A DNA stretch of 64,000 nucleotides from Sphaerolaimus hirsutus (taxonomy: Eukaryota > Nematoda > Chromadorea > Monhysterida > Sphaerolaimidae). The notes below the pieces were generated by a model. That model was given only the letters and a program-made list of their open reading frames with translations, ran no database searches and was not told the DNA's origin. Both the position numbers and the translations under genes were made by a program. The first letter of the stretch is position 1, and every line of letters begins with the position of its first letter. This document shows positions 12,701 to 27,700 of the stretch, piece by piece. Where the stretch lies: the NCBI GenBank assembly GCA_964036195.1, contig OZ038453.1:10803469-10867468 (forward strand), read 5' to 3'.

Positions 12701-15700
12701 GTTTTTTTAAAGTTCCCAGATATTGTAAATCGGTAAAATACGGTAAATCACACCCCCCCCCCCCAAATCTACAAAACCCACATCAAACGAGTCTTTTTTC
12801 CAGGCGACAGTCGGCTGCGGGGTGCCAATGGCGCGGCAGGGAATTTCCAGGGCAAATCCTAGTGCCACGTCCAGAGTGCCCGCTATGTCGCTGATGATGC
12901 GCGCGGGTTCTGGGAAGGGATGGGAAAAATGTTTTTTTTTGTCGTTTTTGGTGTGTTTTTTGGGAGTTTTTCGGCTTAAGTGTTGATGAATGTATTTAAA
13001 TGAATCGTAATTCAGACCGGAATGATTCAGGGATTGCGGCAGAAGTGAAGAATTTAATGTATCCGTTCAAACCAAAAGAACACCAAAAGAACCACAATTC
13101 GTTTAGAACCAGATGATAATACGTATTAGAAATATCTTTAGACATTCAAGTATTAGACTTTAAACCGGCAACGTTTCAAAAGATGTTTTGACCGATAATG
13201 GATGAAAAATAGGCAGAGAGATTTTTTTAATTTTCCGGATATTTATCATTGATAAAAAATTCCGCCGGATTAAAAAAAAAATTTATTCGATTGTGCGAGC
13301 CAAAGACAAGACGCGGTTTGAAAAATTTGAGCAGTTCTCGGTATGCAAAAGTGGACCTGCAAAATTTACATTTGCAATAAATATCTAAAATAAAAAACGA
13401 ACCCTGAACAATAAGCTGGTAAGTAATTGAATCATTGCCAGCCAAGTTGGAAACGAAACAAGTGTAACGTCCATCGTGTTGCATCTGGGACCGATCGATT
13501 TCAAGTGCACCATTGCCAGTGAAACGGAGTTCCTGGAGAGAAAACACAATTTAAAAAAAAAATCAAAACAAATGAAGGAAAAGTGAGTGAGAATATAATC
13601 ATGTGCTAAACATGCTAATGAACGCATGAAAAATGACGGGTAATGTTTGATATTCGCGATAAAATCTTTTAAATTTAAGATATCCTCGTCACTTTTGCCA
13701 GTTTTCACATGAATTTTTACTGTGAATTTGAAAATATGTCGTCTGCAACACTTGTAAATAAGTATTGACAGACGAAAAGTTCATTGTGCAATTGAATACT
13801 TACGTTCAGATTCTAAATACAGAAATCTTGATTGAAGTTATTTCGAAAAATTCTACTGAAACTAGAAATCAATAGAAACAAGCAAAATATCACTTAACAA
13901 ACATCGCAAACGTGACAAAATGCAACTGGGCAAAACGGGACAAAAACGAACCGATCCATAAGAATACCCCTTGAACACTTTTCGGTCTTCAAAAGTCCAA
14001 ACTCTGGTAGGCGGCGGTTCGGCGAGCGCGGGACACGGCAAAATTGCAGTTTCATTTACAATCACTTGGATAGTTCTCGTCTCGGCAGTGATTTGAGGGA
14101 TGGCTGTAAGAGATTTTTAGGAAATTCGAGTGGAAACTTGAAAAACTATATACCGTATTTGCTTGAATATTCCCCCCCCCATCGAATAACTTTAGGCGTA
14201 TGTGAAATCCCCCCCCCCCACATTAGCGATATGACTTATTGTGTGTGATTTGAACAAAAATGGCGTTACATTGTTAAAAAGTATATTTCATGAAATGCGG
14301 CAATAGAAATATCCTTGAAAATTTGAACGAAACTATAATCCCCCTTGAATAGTCCCCCCCTCAAAAAGTCTGACGAAAACATAATTCCCCATAGAAATTA
14401 TTCGAGCAAATACGGTATATACGTGCATTGAAATACATAACATATACATTCGAAATACATAGTAATTACACCACAACAACCCTATTCCCAATCCACCACA
14501 ATCTACCCCAACCCCAAAAGCCCCCCCCCCAACCAACTGTGCACGGTGAGCGTGACCTCCCTGGCGTCGGTGCCGACCACGTTGGTGGCGACGCACTTGT
14601 ACTTGCCGCGGTCGTGCGCCTCGGCGATGTTTAGGGTTAGGGAACCGTCATCGTGAACTGTGTGATCGGCTGTGACCAGGCCTTCCTGTGGGGGGAAGTG
14701 CGATTGGGGATGTTTTTTAAGAAACCGTTTTTTTTTTAAAGGTTTAGAAACTTTTGAAAAAACATCGACCGTCCCCAGTGTGAATGATAGGTTATTTTGT
14801 GATTTGAGGTGATAAATCAAATAGACCGGATCAATGTGCTTAGATCAAATTTGGCAATTAGAAAGTTTAGAACAACACTTGTCACATCTTACTTGCTATG
14901 CGTGACGCTTGATGTGCATAATCCGCCAACACTCTCTTACCGTATACCACAGAATAAATAAACATATAAACGGAGGACGGGTCCACATCAATAAATGTAA
15001 TGGACAACATTTCTCGAGACAAACCTACAACTATCATACAAAAATAGTCATGAATACAAACATAATTTCCCAAAACAACCCCCCGACAACTGTTCGCAAA
15101 AACAGACCTCGTGAAACCACTCCACCTGCGGCTGGGGGTCCCCCTTGGCCCGACACGCTACCGTAACCGACTGCCCGTCAATCACATTGTATACGGTAGC
15201 GTCGGGCAGAATCGTGGGCGGTAATCGCACGTGTACGGTAACCAAACGGCGAGTTTCCCCGGCGGAATTGGACGCGCGGCAAGTATAGAGCCCGGCGTCG
15301 TTTGCGGTCGCTTTGTGGATGTGCAGCGATCCGTTTACCTGGATTACGAGTATGGGGGTGACGGTATTTACTAAGGGGGTCTCCAAGCGTGTGGTGGGGT
15401 GCAGAAAAAAAACCCTTGAAATTTTTTTTCCAAAAATTGCCAGATAATTAAGATTGCAAGACACTCTTGATTTTGTTTTGTTTTTAAACGGGATTCTAGT
15501 CTAGTAGGGTGCAAAGGCTGTATACTAGAATATTAGTCAGTTCATATTTGTACACTTATGCACACTCGATCCTCAACTACATAATTCAAAAAGTATCGAC
15601 TTTCGTAATTACAAGCTTTTTTGAAAGTCACATAACCGATATGTATGAAAAATTATCCGAATAAAATAAATAAAAAATTATAAATTTATTTGAAATATCT

Positions 15701-18700
15701 CCTTATTATCAAACTAGCGACGACAAAACCCCCACACAAAACCAACACTCCCAAAAACCACCCAAACTGTTCACCTGCGCCGAGTACCGCTCCGTGGACA
15801 CGAGCATGGGGTTGGCGTCCTTGCTCCACTCCACCGTGGGCCGCGGCACGCCCTTCGCTTCGCAAGCCAGAGAAATGGGGTCGTTTTGGTTCACTGTGAC
15901 CTCGTCTTCCGCCTCGACGATCGTAGGTTTCGCTGGGGATTTGTTTGGGGGTGGGGTTTTCGGTTCTATTTTTTTATAAATGAGGTTTACGAGGTGTGTG
16001 GATTTATTCGGTCGGCATTGGTAACTTTTGTGAAATTTTATGACATTTTGACTACAGGAGTTCTATACTCATGGTCGTGATCTGCATACAAGTGTTTTAA
16101 CACAATGAGAAAACCACATACTTCGCAACGAATGCTACCATAATTAGGTGATTCAAGGCATGTAAAAACGGTTGAATTGTCCCGCAGTGGACTATGAATA
16201 TTAGATAAATCTTCACACCCCGTATTTATATTTTCAAGAAAACGCTTGTTAGACAAAAACTGACAAAAATACAACATCGAATAAACAGCAGCTGAGAGAA
16301 ATGGCACAATTTCAGAATTTCAAACCGTGGGGTCAGATATGCTTTGCACACATACACACCGCACATTGCTGAATTTTCACTCTTCGGTGCGTGTGCAAAA
16401 AAATGTGAAAGGTGTACATTGGCCGAAAGTTTCAAAAGCTAATTACCGCAGGTGTTGAAAATTCTGAAATCGCCATTTCCTATATTCAGCAATTTACGGT
16501 AGAAAAGCACCAGAAAAGCCTGCAGGGGATTGGCGTAAGCACGCGAAAAGGACATAAATATAAATTGAAAGTAAGAATAAATAGAAATAGGACAAATGAC
16601 GTTTCGTCCACTTTCAATTCGTCACACACAGAAACTATAAAACAGCAAGACCATGCACAGGTAATGTTCACCACAAGTTTCAAACTTCACACCACCACTA
16701 CAAACATCAAACATTGGCGCATTGACAAAAAATGTCAAGTCAAAGTGAGCCCAGCTTACCGGTGACGAAATTCTATTATTTGCCTTAATTTATATTTTTT
16801 ATTTGTACATAAGAGGGCGATTGAACTTCGTCACAGGGCTCGCAAAAACTTTACTAAAATTGAAAAACACTTCAAAGCAAAAATAGGATTATAAAAGCAT
16901 GAAGCGCGCGCGCTGGAGCTGTCGGCATAAATTGCTGAATATAGAGAGTATATTGCTTAACGTAATTCCCTTTCCAAAATCGACTACCGTAACCCCTCGA
17001 ATAGAACCAACTGATTACGGTAACGTCCACGTGCACGGACGCGTTTCCGGCCGCATTTGTTGCGGTACAAGTGAAGCTTCCTTCATCCGCTGCACTGCCC
17101 CTGGCCACGACTAGCGCAACGCCGTTGTTTTCGATCTGAAAGTTTTTCGAATTAAATACGATTTGCAACAGGGGTTCAGTATGGGGGGGTTGGGGGGGGG
17201 GGCAAAATTACACCTAATTATTTGGGGAAATGAGCAAATATACTTTTGGTACAACAATATGACAATCACCGGGGTAGGAAAGTGGGGGTTACCCCCCCCC
17301 CAAATCGTCCAGCTATCTGTCTTTTCAATAAACTTCCAAAAAAACTCAAAGTGCACAAGTCCTTTTCCAAACCCCACTTTTCCCAATCTACCCCCAGAAG
17401 TCAGAACTAACCCTGACATTCTCAGTCTCTTTCACCAATCTGCCATCTTTCATCCAAGTCAACTTCGGCTTGGGGGTGCCAGCGAGCACGACGCAGCTCA
17501 ATCTCAAAGTGTCCCCTTCGATCAATTGTTGTTCAGGTGGGACATGGCCCAAAACGGGAGACACTGCGATTTGAATTCAGGTGACTACGGTAGGGACTAC
17601 GGTGGGGGATTACGGTAGATTACGGTAACTTACTCAGTCCGACTACCATAACCGTGCGCACGGCGTCCTGGGTGCCGAAGCGATTCGTGGCCGTGCAGAT
17701 GAATCGAGCTTGATCTTCCATGCGCACGTCTGAAAAGGAAGTTTTGGAAAATGCCTAGACAGTCCAGGTGCCAAGTTGTGAAGTAAAAATTTAAAAGAAA
17801 AGTCAAATAAAAATAAAAATTTAGAAGAAAAGTAAAATATGAGAAAGTGAAAAATAAAATGGGAAATAAGTATTCTATTAACTTTTTTACTTCTTTTAAA
17901 TTGTCACTTGACAACTTGATCACAACTGACCCGAACCGCGGTTCCAGGCATATTTTCGAACCGAGAAACGAGAACCGGAACCGAATTTGAAACTTCCAAC
18001 CCTCCCGCACACAGCCAGTAGTTCTACACACACAAAATAGCACAAAAACTACAAAACTCAAACGCACCCCTAATCTGCAAACTGCCATCATCCATAATCC
18101 TATACCTCGGCTCAGTAACAGAATCTACCGTAACCCCATTTCTTTTCCAACTAATTTCCGGTGCAGGGTGCCCTGTAGCTCTGCAGGGCAGGGTTGCATC
18201 CCGTTCAATAGTAGCACTTATCGTGTCCGGATGGATCGGGATTATTGATGGGACGCCTGGGAAGTGGGAGAGTTCAGATGATATACCGTATTTGCTCGAA
18301 TTAACACCCCCCCTTGAATTGAGTCCCTTGCAATTTCCGGGATTAGGGAAACGTCTTCGGAATCGGGATTGAGTTTTCAAATGTTTCCGGGTCGGGATTG
18401 TTTCTTTTGTTGAGTTTTTGTGCCGCAATTTTTCCGGATTCGGAATCGGTATACCGTTTGAACACCTGCATGTAATATTCACGCAGTTTCTAGGTTCCTG
18501 TCATCCCGAAACATAACGAAAAGCCTACAAAGTCACGTATTTTTGTCTTGTGCGTACACAATTGTTGGCAAAAGCCCAGCAAAAATAGCAGAAATAATTG
18601 AGGCAATTAATTTAGAAATAATTTAGGCAAATCATCACTTAACCCTCACTAATCATCCAAAAAGGTGAAAAAATCATCCAAAAACGCACTTCCCACATCG

Positions 18701-21700
18701 ATATTTACATCACCGGTGCCGGTGCCGGCCACATTCGTCGCTCTGCACGTGTATATGCCCGCGTCTGATTCTTGGGCACCCTGAAATGCAAGGCGATTTT
18801 TTGGTTGTATTTTGGTATGTTTTTTTGTGAGTCTAAATATGTTCTTAATTTTAATATTGTTCTCGTCTATTTTTCTTTTATCTGTTGTTAGTATATGCCC
18901 GTGACTTGTAGAGCCAGTAGCGGTATGAGTGTTAAATAAATAAATAAAAATAAATGTTATATTTCAGTTTGATTTTGTGTTTTTTTTTTGTGCGGGACTC
19001 TGGCGATAAATTTGATGATGTGATTCAAAGACACTCAGATTTTTGAATACATGTGTAGAAACATATTTATATATTTATTTAGGTATGCCAGTACATCTAT
19101 CCCGACACGGTACTTTCAGAAATTTCGGTCCCTATCGAGAAAACCCAGTCCCGTTTGAATTTTCATCTCCGGTATAAATACAAGATTTATTACCTGATAA
19201 TATTTACATAAACTGATGACATGATGATGACATAAACTGATCACAAATACAGGATTTTTCTACGTCTGCGCACGTTACAAACGAGAAATAAGTATTTAGG
19301 TACTGGGAGTTCAAGCAAATTCTGGCGAAAAGAAAAATGACCCCTCGAAATACCCCCTACCGTCCCTCAAAATTTTCATTATGAAAAACAAACCGAAAGA
19401 CTATTTCGAGGAAATACGTTAAGTCGTTTTTAAAATAAGTAAACGGAAATGTGTTTTGTAATTTTATACCCCCGCTAAAAATTATTTTTTATCTTTGTAT
19501 TAGGTATTTCTGTTTGAACTTGACAATGCAAGCATTTTGCGCCAGGCATGATGCACTCAGTATGACAGATGCTGACAATTTATTGTTTGACAATAAACAA
19601 GCCTTTAATGTTTACTAAGCGGACCACACGCTTTGGACAGAACGTTACCGTATTTTGATGAATAAAGTCATGTGATCAATTTTACGCTTATTAAAGGCAG
19701 GCATGTGTTCTTAAGAAAATGCTAAAAGATTTTCTATTGTTATTCAGAAGGTATATGGTGAATGTTGGTGCACTGCAGGGACGTACGCAGGGGGGGGGGG
19801 GGCGGGGGGGGGGCGGCCGCCCCCCCGTTCCCGGGCCAGACAAAAAAATTGTGCCAGGAATGGCACTTTGTGAAGCGATTTTGTAGCCACTTAGCAAAAA
19901 TTTTGCGAGCAAGCGAGCATTTCCACACCGCACACTATATATAATTCATTTTTTTATTTTCCAAAGTGAAATCACGACTACAACTGCCCTAAAAGCAGTG
20001 CCCGGTACCATAAATTTAGGCACAAATAAGTACTATGTGGTACACTTTGCCGTTGGCGCCAGCGCCAATAGAGTCATGGCGCCAGCGCCATGACCCCATT
20101 CTGTTACCACAGGAACAAATTTTAGGGGGGGGGGCGCCCCTCCGTTCGCTGGACTCCGTGTACAATCCGCCCCCCCCCCCGCTCAAAAATCCTGCGTACG
20201 TCCCTGGTGCACTGCAAAGTATTGAAAATATTGCAAAAGCTTAACAGTATCATCATTTTTCTGAAAATATTCCAAGGCTTATGAATCATCTAGAAAACTT
20301 GTTTTTGGGTATTTATTTTCCTGTGTCCCAAATTTGTTCATCAGGCGTTGTTTGCTTTATTGAAAAATATATTTTTATTCAAAAATTGTATACGTATTTA
20401 CATCTTGTATCCCACATTTGATTTTATTCAATCCAGTTCACGAAATTACGTCTCAGACGGCGAGCGAAAAATAGGTAAAATAGGTGTAAAATTTCAGATA
20501 TTATCTCCAAAGAGCCTCCCAAACATGTAAACTGCCACAAGGCAACATGGTCACTTGTCATGCCGAAACGCGACACAAATTCATTACATTTCGGCTCTGA
20601 CGCGCTAACATGCATGCAAAGCGCATCAGTAACACCAGCTTGCCGATACATAACTGACAGACTACTGAAAATGACCAGCTTTAAGCACTACAGGGTGACC
20701 CAGTTTGGTGAATTGGAGACAATTTTACGGATTTTTTTTCCGCAATTAGTTTGATTTGACCACAGCAATTGTCGGCATAGCTGAATTGACCCAGCAGCTG
20801 TGGGCAGCAGACACCCCTGTGGCCCTGGGCAACTGCGCTCAGTGGACAACTAAATGCGTGTAGTGGGCAGCAAACCCCCTGGACAATTGTGACATACGCG
20901 CCACTGTCACGCAGCACATGCTAAGCTGGCGCCGATGTGTGAGCAGTCGCACACGCCAAACTGGTGTCACTTGTGCTGTGCAGCTACCACTTTTGTGCCA
21001 ATGCACATGCCACCAGACAGTGCATTTATTGTGTTTTTGATTGTGTTACTTGCATTTGCATTTCTAATAAAATATTTCTGATTCAAGCACTACTTTGTAT
21101 GAAGTGGTGTTTGAAATTTGAAAAATCTAGCAGAACTGATCTTCAGATAAACATTTCAGTGAATTTCAGTGTTATAAATTTACAGCAGTACTTTGTATCA
21201 AGCAGTCTTCACAAGTTCAACCTCTCAGAAACTTCTCAAGAATTCTGTAAAATTCTAACACAAAAGTCAGGTGTGAGTGGTGCAACTGCTCATGCATTGG
21301 CGCCTGCTTGGCAGGTGCTGTGTGACAGTAGCGCATGTGCCACTATTGTCCAGAGGTGCTTGCTGCCCACTGCGAGCTTTCAGTTGTCCACTGAGCGCAG
21401 CTACACAGGGGTGCTTAATCAAATGTGTCTTCCTAATCAAATGTGCTGCACCATAGGGTTGGGACGATATGACTTTTCGATATCGATATTCGATATTCGA
21501 TATTTTTTTCTGAAACTCGATATTCGATATCGATACGATATGGACCCTCGATATCGATATTCAATATTCGATATTAAAAAATGCTCGATATTCGATATCG
21601 ATATTTCGATATTTTCGATATTTTCGATATTTCGATATTTTGCTTTTGGTATAGCAGGGCATATCTCATTTGGCATATTGCATTTCAATTTGATCACAAA

Positions 21701-24700
21701 CCCAACTGACCATCTCTACTGAAAAGTAGATGATACAAATTTAAATCGCACACAATGATCAAAATGAGAAAATGATTTAAAAATGTGACAGATGTGGTAA
21801 GGAAAAGGTGCCAGCCCCATTTATAGGTGCCATGCCATGGTGGATGGTGCCATTGATGTTTCCATGGTGTCAGTAGCTATTAAACATACATATACTCTTA
21901 TGTGAACATCTGAGAGAGCATTTGCACAAGATTTGATGCTGCCGCAAGTGCTGAAACAAAAATACCTGTCATGTGAGAACAAAGTGCGCGCTTGCGCGCA
22001 AAATTTGTTCAAATTGCTTATGAAATCGCCTTCGAATAGTGCCATTCCTGGCTTATTTGAAGTCAGGCCCAGGGAGTATAGAATATCGAAAAAATGGTCG
22101 ATATTCGATATCGATATTCGATATTTTTTCAAAATTTTCGATATCGATATTCGATATGAAAAAATAGTCGATATCCGATATTCGATATTCGATACGATAT
22201 ATCGTCCCAACCCTACTGCACCATTCATTTCTCAGCTATTCAATCTAAATGCAACCTCCAATCCTATACCTACAAACATTCTTTTTGCATATGCAAAAAT
22301 ACAAAAATTTGTAAGAACTGCGGAATGGACAATTAATATCTTATAGCTAGAAAATTGAGAGGATACAATACACGTACATACCTCACTTAGGTTCAAAGAA
22401 TTACTTCCCCAAATTTTTCCTCAATCGTGAACCACCCTGCAAACCCATTCCAATATGACCCGGACAGATGGCGTCTTTTGCTGCCATCGGGTCAGCTTTT
22501 GCATCACATGCAGCCAAATAGGTTTACGTCACAGCGCAGTGTGCGTACACGGTGCAGCAAAAAGTAGGTATTGTAAATTGTTATGAAAAATTCATGCTTT
22601 TTGTTACATATTTTTTCTTTGTTTTGCTACATCGTTTTTGTTGGTTGTTTATATACCATATTACCAGAGTTGGAAAAACGTATTTACGTTTACCCGAAAT
22701 ACCCGGTTATTCGGGTATTTATATTTACGTTTACGTTTACGTTTTCCAAAAATACCGTTACGTTTTGTTACGTTTTCCTGACCGAAATACCCGGGTACTT
22801 GGGAAAACGTAAAAATTCCGATATTTAGTAGTTTCTTAGTGGCCGTGACCTCAGACGGAACTGCATATATCCATGAATTCTCTACATATTATGATGCTTG
22901 AGCACTTAAAATGATCAGAATGATGTGGCGGTCGCTTTAGTGCATCGATTAGAATGATTAAACTCGGCAGACATTATGCGAGTCAATGGTCTAACGAATT
23001 TTTGTACAAGTGCCATTCTAACCCAATTTCATTGTAATTGACACTCGTATTTCATGCTTAGGGATGACCATCAACAAATTTTTCGATTAGATAGATGAAA
23101 AGTTACCAAATTTGAATTTAAGATCTACACCTGATGAATATACGATAATTTCTTATTATTAAGAACATAGTGAGCCTTTTATGTTATTTGGAGCAATTTT
23201 TAGATTATCAAAACTATCCACATTTCGCTAGTGGTGCACAGTGATTAGGGTCGTTCTTCCCTTGTTCTTTCACACGCACACCTACTTTCTTTTTTGCTGG
23301 AATTTGTCTGGGCTGTTACAATAAAATACCTTGCTATTCGCTTTCATATGACAATATGCGTGTCCAGTTTATCCTGTTCTCGCATAAAACGTCGGATTGA
23401 AAAAGATTTACCATGAATCGAATGGAATGCATTCATTCAAATTCAAAACTTACTTAACAATTTCAACGAAATTTAAAATTGGTACGTAAGGGCCGAATCA
23501 CTGACTCCTTTCATGTCTGCCGAGTTTACAAACAATACACATCAAATATTTAATACAGTCCAATACATGGCCACTATTGTTCACTGACTGGAGTCAATGG
23601 GGGATGGTCTGGCCGTAAAGTAAACCCGGCCGTAAAGTAGAGGGTGCTGCTTTAGGCCGGGCATCATTACGGCAGAGTTGTTTAAAGTACTGAACTTTTT
23701 TCAAAGTAAATGTAAACATAAAGTATTTTATTTATAGTCACACCTGAATACAAAAAACGTAAAGTAAAAATTTTCTACTTTTACGCTGTGCAAAAGGTGA
23801 GTAAACGTAAATATCTGTAAATACTCGTTTTCTGTACTGGTGTACTAAAGTACGCAAGTAACTGAGTACCGGTATTTTTTTGGGGGGAAACATAAACGTA
23901 TTTATACAGCACTCAAGTATACGTAATTATCGAGTAAACGTAAATACGTTTGTACAACTATGCATTACGGCCGGATTTACTTTACGGCCGAGATCTTGCC
24001 GAGTCAATGTCGCACATAAAAATGTAACTGTGTTTTGTCATAAACTGACAACAAATTATGAGCAAAAAAGTGAAAGAAATGTAATATTTATGATGAAAAA
24101 TTCAACACAATTTTAGGTTCCGTCTTCATATAGGTATGGAAATCAGCAATTGACCCATATAAAGCTGAAAATAATGGTATTTTCCAGAGCAAAATGACAA
24201 ATACTACATGTATAAAATTTTTACGTTTACGTTTTTTTTACGTATTCCTTGGTATTTTAAAAATACCTTACGTTTTAGTATTTATACTTTTGATTTGGAA
24301 AAGGTATTTACGTTTACGTTTACGTTTTCCAAAAATACCAGTATTTGTACAACTCTGCATATTACCTCGAAATACCCCCATGGGGGTTTATTATTTCGCC
24401 AGCAAAATTTGAGGGGGGTTAATTCGAGGTGGGTAATTCGAGGGGGGATAATTCGAGATAATACGATAATTGCTTAGTCAATTAAACATCAAACTGATGT
24501 TATGCTAACCCAAAATTCAAAAACAGTTGGGGGTTTCGAAATAGCCTGAATGCATGCCTGAGATTTCAGACACTTTAAAGGCCAAAAACTTTTTTTAAAG
24601 AAAAAATCAACGAAAAATCACGATATATTGAACACCCTGCATGTGCCCGCGTGTGTGCGATGCGCCCGGTATCCTAGAAACAGAAACAGGTACGTATCTA

Positions 24701-27700
24701 CGCATGTATTTACCTGCGAGGATGAAATGACCCTCACTGAATCCGCTTTTCAGCCATGATGTTTACGTGTTTATGCCATTTACACAATAGAGATTATTAC
24801 GAATTCATATTTATGTTAGCGAAAATGGTGGCCACTGGACAATGGGTGGCTTACAATTTTACCGCCGTATTATTGTGTACCTAGTCTATATCAAAGTTAC
24901 TCATAATCATATTTACGTTTGATTTTCGCAGGCACTGCAGCTAAAATTTTCACATTCCCAAGTATCACATTTTCCGCATATCTAAGGACCCGCAAAAATG
25001 TCCAACAAAGCGCAGTTCGAAAGAGAAGCAAGTACGTTTTTTTCAAAAGAAAATTTGAAAAATTGGAGAATAAAAAAATGTTTTTAAAAACTCCAGAGGC
25101 CGCATTCGATCAAATCGACGCGAACAAATCGGGAGACATCGACATCAAAGAATTCCAGGCACTTTTGGGCGATTTCACTGGGAGGGTAGACCCAGCCGTG
25201 CAAGCTGAACTCAAGGAAGCCATCAAAAGGGCATTCGATGAAGCAGATAAAAACAAAGATGGCAAAATTACGTTCGATGGTTCGTTTTGAACTTTACGAA
25301 TTTTTTCGTTTTTGTTTTTTTCTTCTCAATTTTTGACTTTTTTCGCTTTTCAGAGTGGAAAATCTTGGTTCGGGAGAGTATGAAGAGCATTTGATCGAAT
25401 TTGGACGAAATGCGGCCGAACCCAATTTGATGTGGACATTTTTTTGCAACTTGGGGCCTGTTTCAGCTTGTCATAACAGATAGACAAAACTATTTCGAAT
25501 ATAAGAATATACAAATCAAAAATACCTACATATCCAGCAATTACAGAAAAGTATTTCTAAATTTGTCCATTTTGTATTCATGAATATTTATCCTCAATTT
25601 GTATTCATGCATATCAATATGTGTTTGTGTTTATCTCAAGCTGGAACTATTTAAGCCATATTATTCTAATTAGTTAGCGCAATGCCTTACAAAAATTTTC
25701 CGCCACTGAAATATGTGTAATTGTCGTTTGTCGTATTGTATTTTTTGCTTCATTTAAAAAAAATGTTTCATATAGCAGCAAAGCTATCTGTATGCCTATC
25801 CAGCGCAATAGTGGGATCTTGCTATGGCGCATATCACCTTACCATAGACCCTACACACACTACAGGGTGGGCGTCATTAAGACAAAAGCCTTTTAAGACA
25901 ACAGTAGATTTAATAGAACAAAAATGCTCATGGAGACAAAAGTTCTGGGTCATGTCATGTTCCATGTCGAAAAATATAAATAGACTTTCATAATTATGAT
26001 AAAAAATATAAATAGACTTTCATAATTATGATAAAAAATATAAATAGATTTTGTCACTATTTGGTGATGCAATTAGGCTGGAAGTATAGTAGTTAAGTAG
26101 AATTGACACAATAAACTTTCACATGAACTTAACTATTTTCAAACACTACAGCGCTTTTGTAGCATTAAAGCTACATAGTTGTCAATGACATAGGGACAAT
26201 GTCAACTTGGCTGACTGGTTTGCATTAAGATTTTAGTAGATTTCAGTTTCCTTTTCTACATTGCCGCATGTGCACATGAAAACTTCCCGCCATCCGTCAA
26301 CTAAAATCTGAATCGACATGGAAACCAGTTTACACCCAGTGTGTGTAGCCCATAGCGCCAAATAAATGATCTGGGACTATTTTTGCGCCCTATTCAATGG
26401 CGCTTTTCTGTCACTATTATATAGGCATGTGGACGATAATCGCCCTTTGAATCTTCCCTACTTACCGCAATAAATTTACTACAGCGTTAATGCAATAAAC
26501 ATCTAAATGCAAAAGACATTTCCACACGAAAAACACCAATAACATTGGCTCGTTGAAAAACTTTTTTTTTAATTTGAAAAAATTCCAACCTCGATAGTCA
26601 GTTTTCCCTGATCGATGCGGACGTAACGAAAAGCGGTCACTTCGCGGCCCCCTTTCAGCCAGGTTATCGATGGCGCTGGTTCTCCCTGTAAAAAAACGTT
26701 ATGATGGAGTCATAATTCAGGTAAAGAAAGGTTAAAATATCGGCCCCTGTGATTAAAAAACATTAGCATCCCAATTATGTTTCCCTATTTAAAGAGATAT
26801 ACCGTAAATCCTCGAATAAGTCCCCGGGGAATATTTTGAGGGGGGGCTTATTCGAGGGGGGAGATACAAAAACAAATAAAAAACAAATAAATAAAAATCC
26901 TTGTCACCGAGGAAAACCCCAGCCCCCCACCACCGCCCAAAAAAAGGTACATCCCAACCCCCCCCCCCCCCCCCACCTGCGTAACATCGCAACTCAGCAT
27001 GACCCTATCCCCCCTTCCGATCATCCTCTTGTCGCTGTACACCCTCACAGCGGGGGTCTGCGCCAGATGCACGTGGGCCGATTTTGAGGCAACCCCCGCA
27101 TCGCTGGTCGCTTTGCACACGTAGGTGCCCGCGTCTTCAGCGCGCGCCGTGCGCACTATTAGGTCGTCTGGGGGGGGGGGGGTTAGAGGGGTTTGGGCGT
27201 TGGTTGGAGATTGGACGGTTTAGTTTTATGGTGCGATTTTTTAACTAAAATTGCGCGCCGGTCATAGTCCGGTATTTACAGTGGAAGTAAAATACACAGC
27301 AAAAAATGGGTTCGTGAGGTGTGTGGAAGCGCGCTCTGTGAAGACACTTCCACTCACTTCCACACACTTCACGAAGTTTTCGGTGAAGTGTCTTCCACTC
27401 ACTTCACCTAGCTTCACGAACCCCGCAATTTCGTGAAGCGCGCTTCCCGACGCTGACACATTGAAGACACTTAACAAACATTGTGCAGCGTGGTGACACA
27501 TATATCTGTGATGTGAAGTGGCTTCACGGCAATATTCGTGAAGCGCTGGGAAGTGCCACCAGCTTCGTGAAGCGTCGGGAAGTGTCGCCATGACGACACT
27601 TCAAGACGCTTCACGACGCATCACAGACCGTTGGCAGACCGCCAACCGAAAACCTATTAACCGAACTTTCGCACAAAAAACAACAACAAGAAAATAAAAA

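Noticed and set aside
14705-14777. Short element with GGGGATG and CGTCCCC ends
   Set aside because: Flanks match at only about 6 of 8 and the ends are uneven; could be chance.
20964-21722. 252-codon open frame on the + strand
   Set aside because: It runs through an inverted repeat and then a GATATCG array of a hAT-like element; composition is repetitive and no domain is visible.
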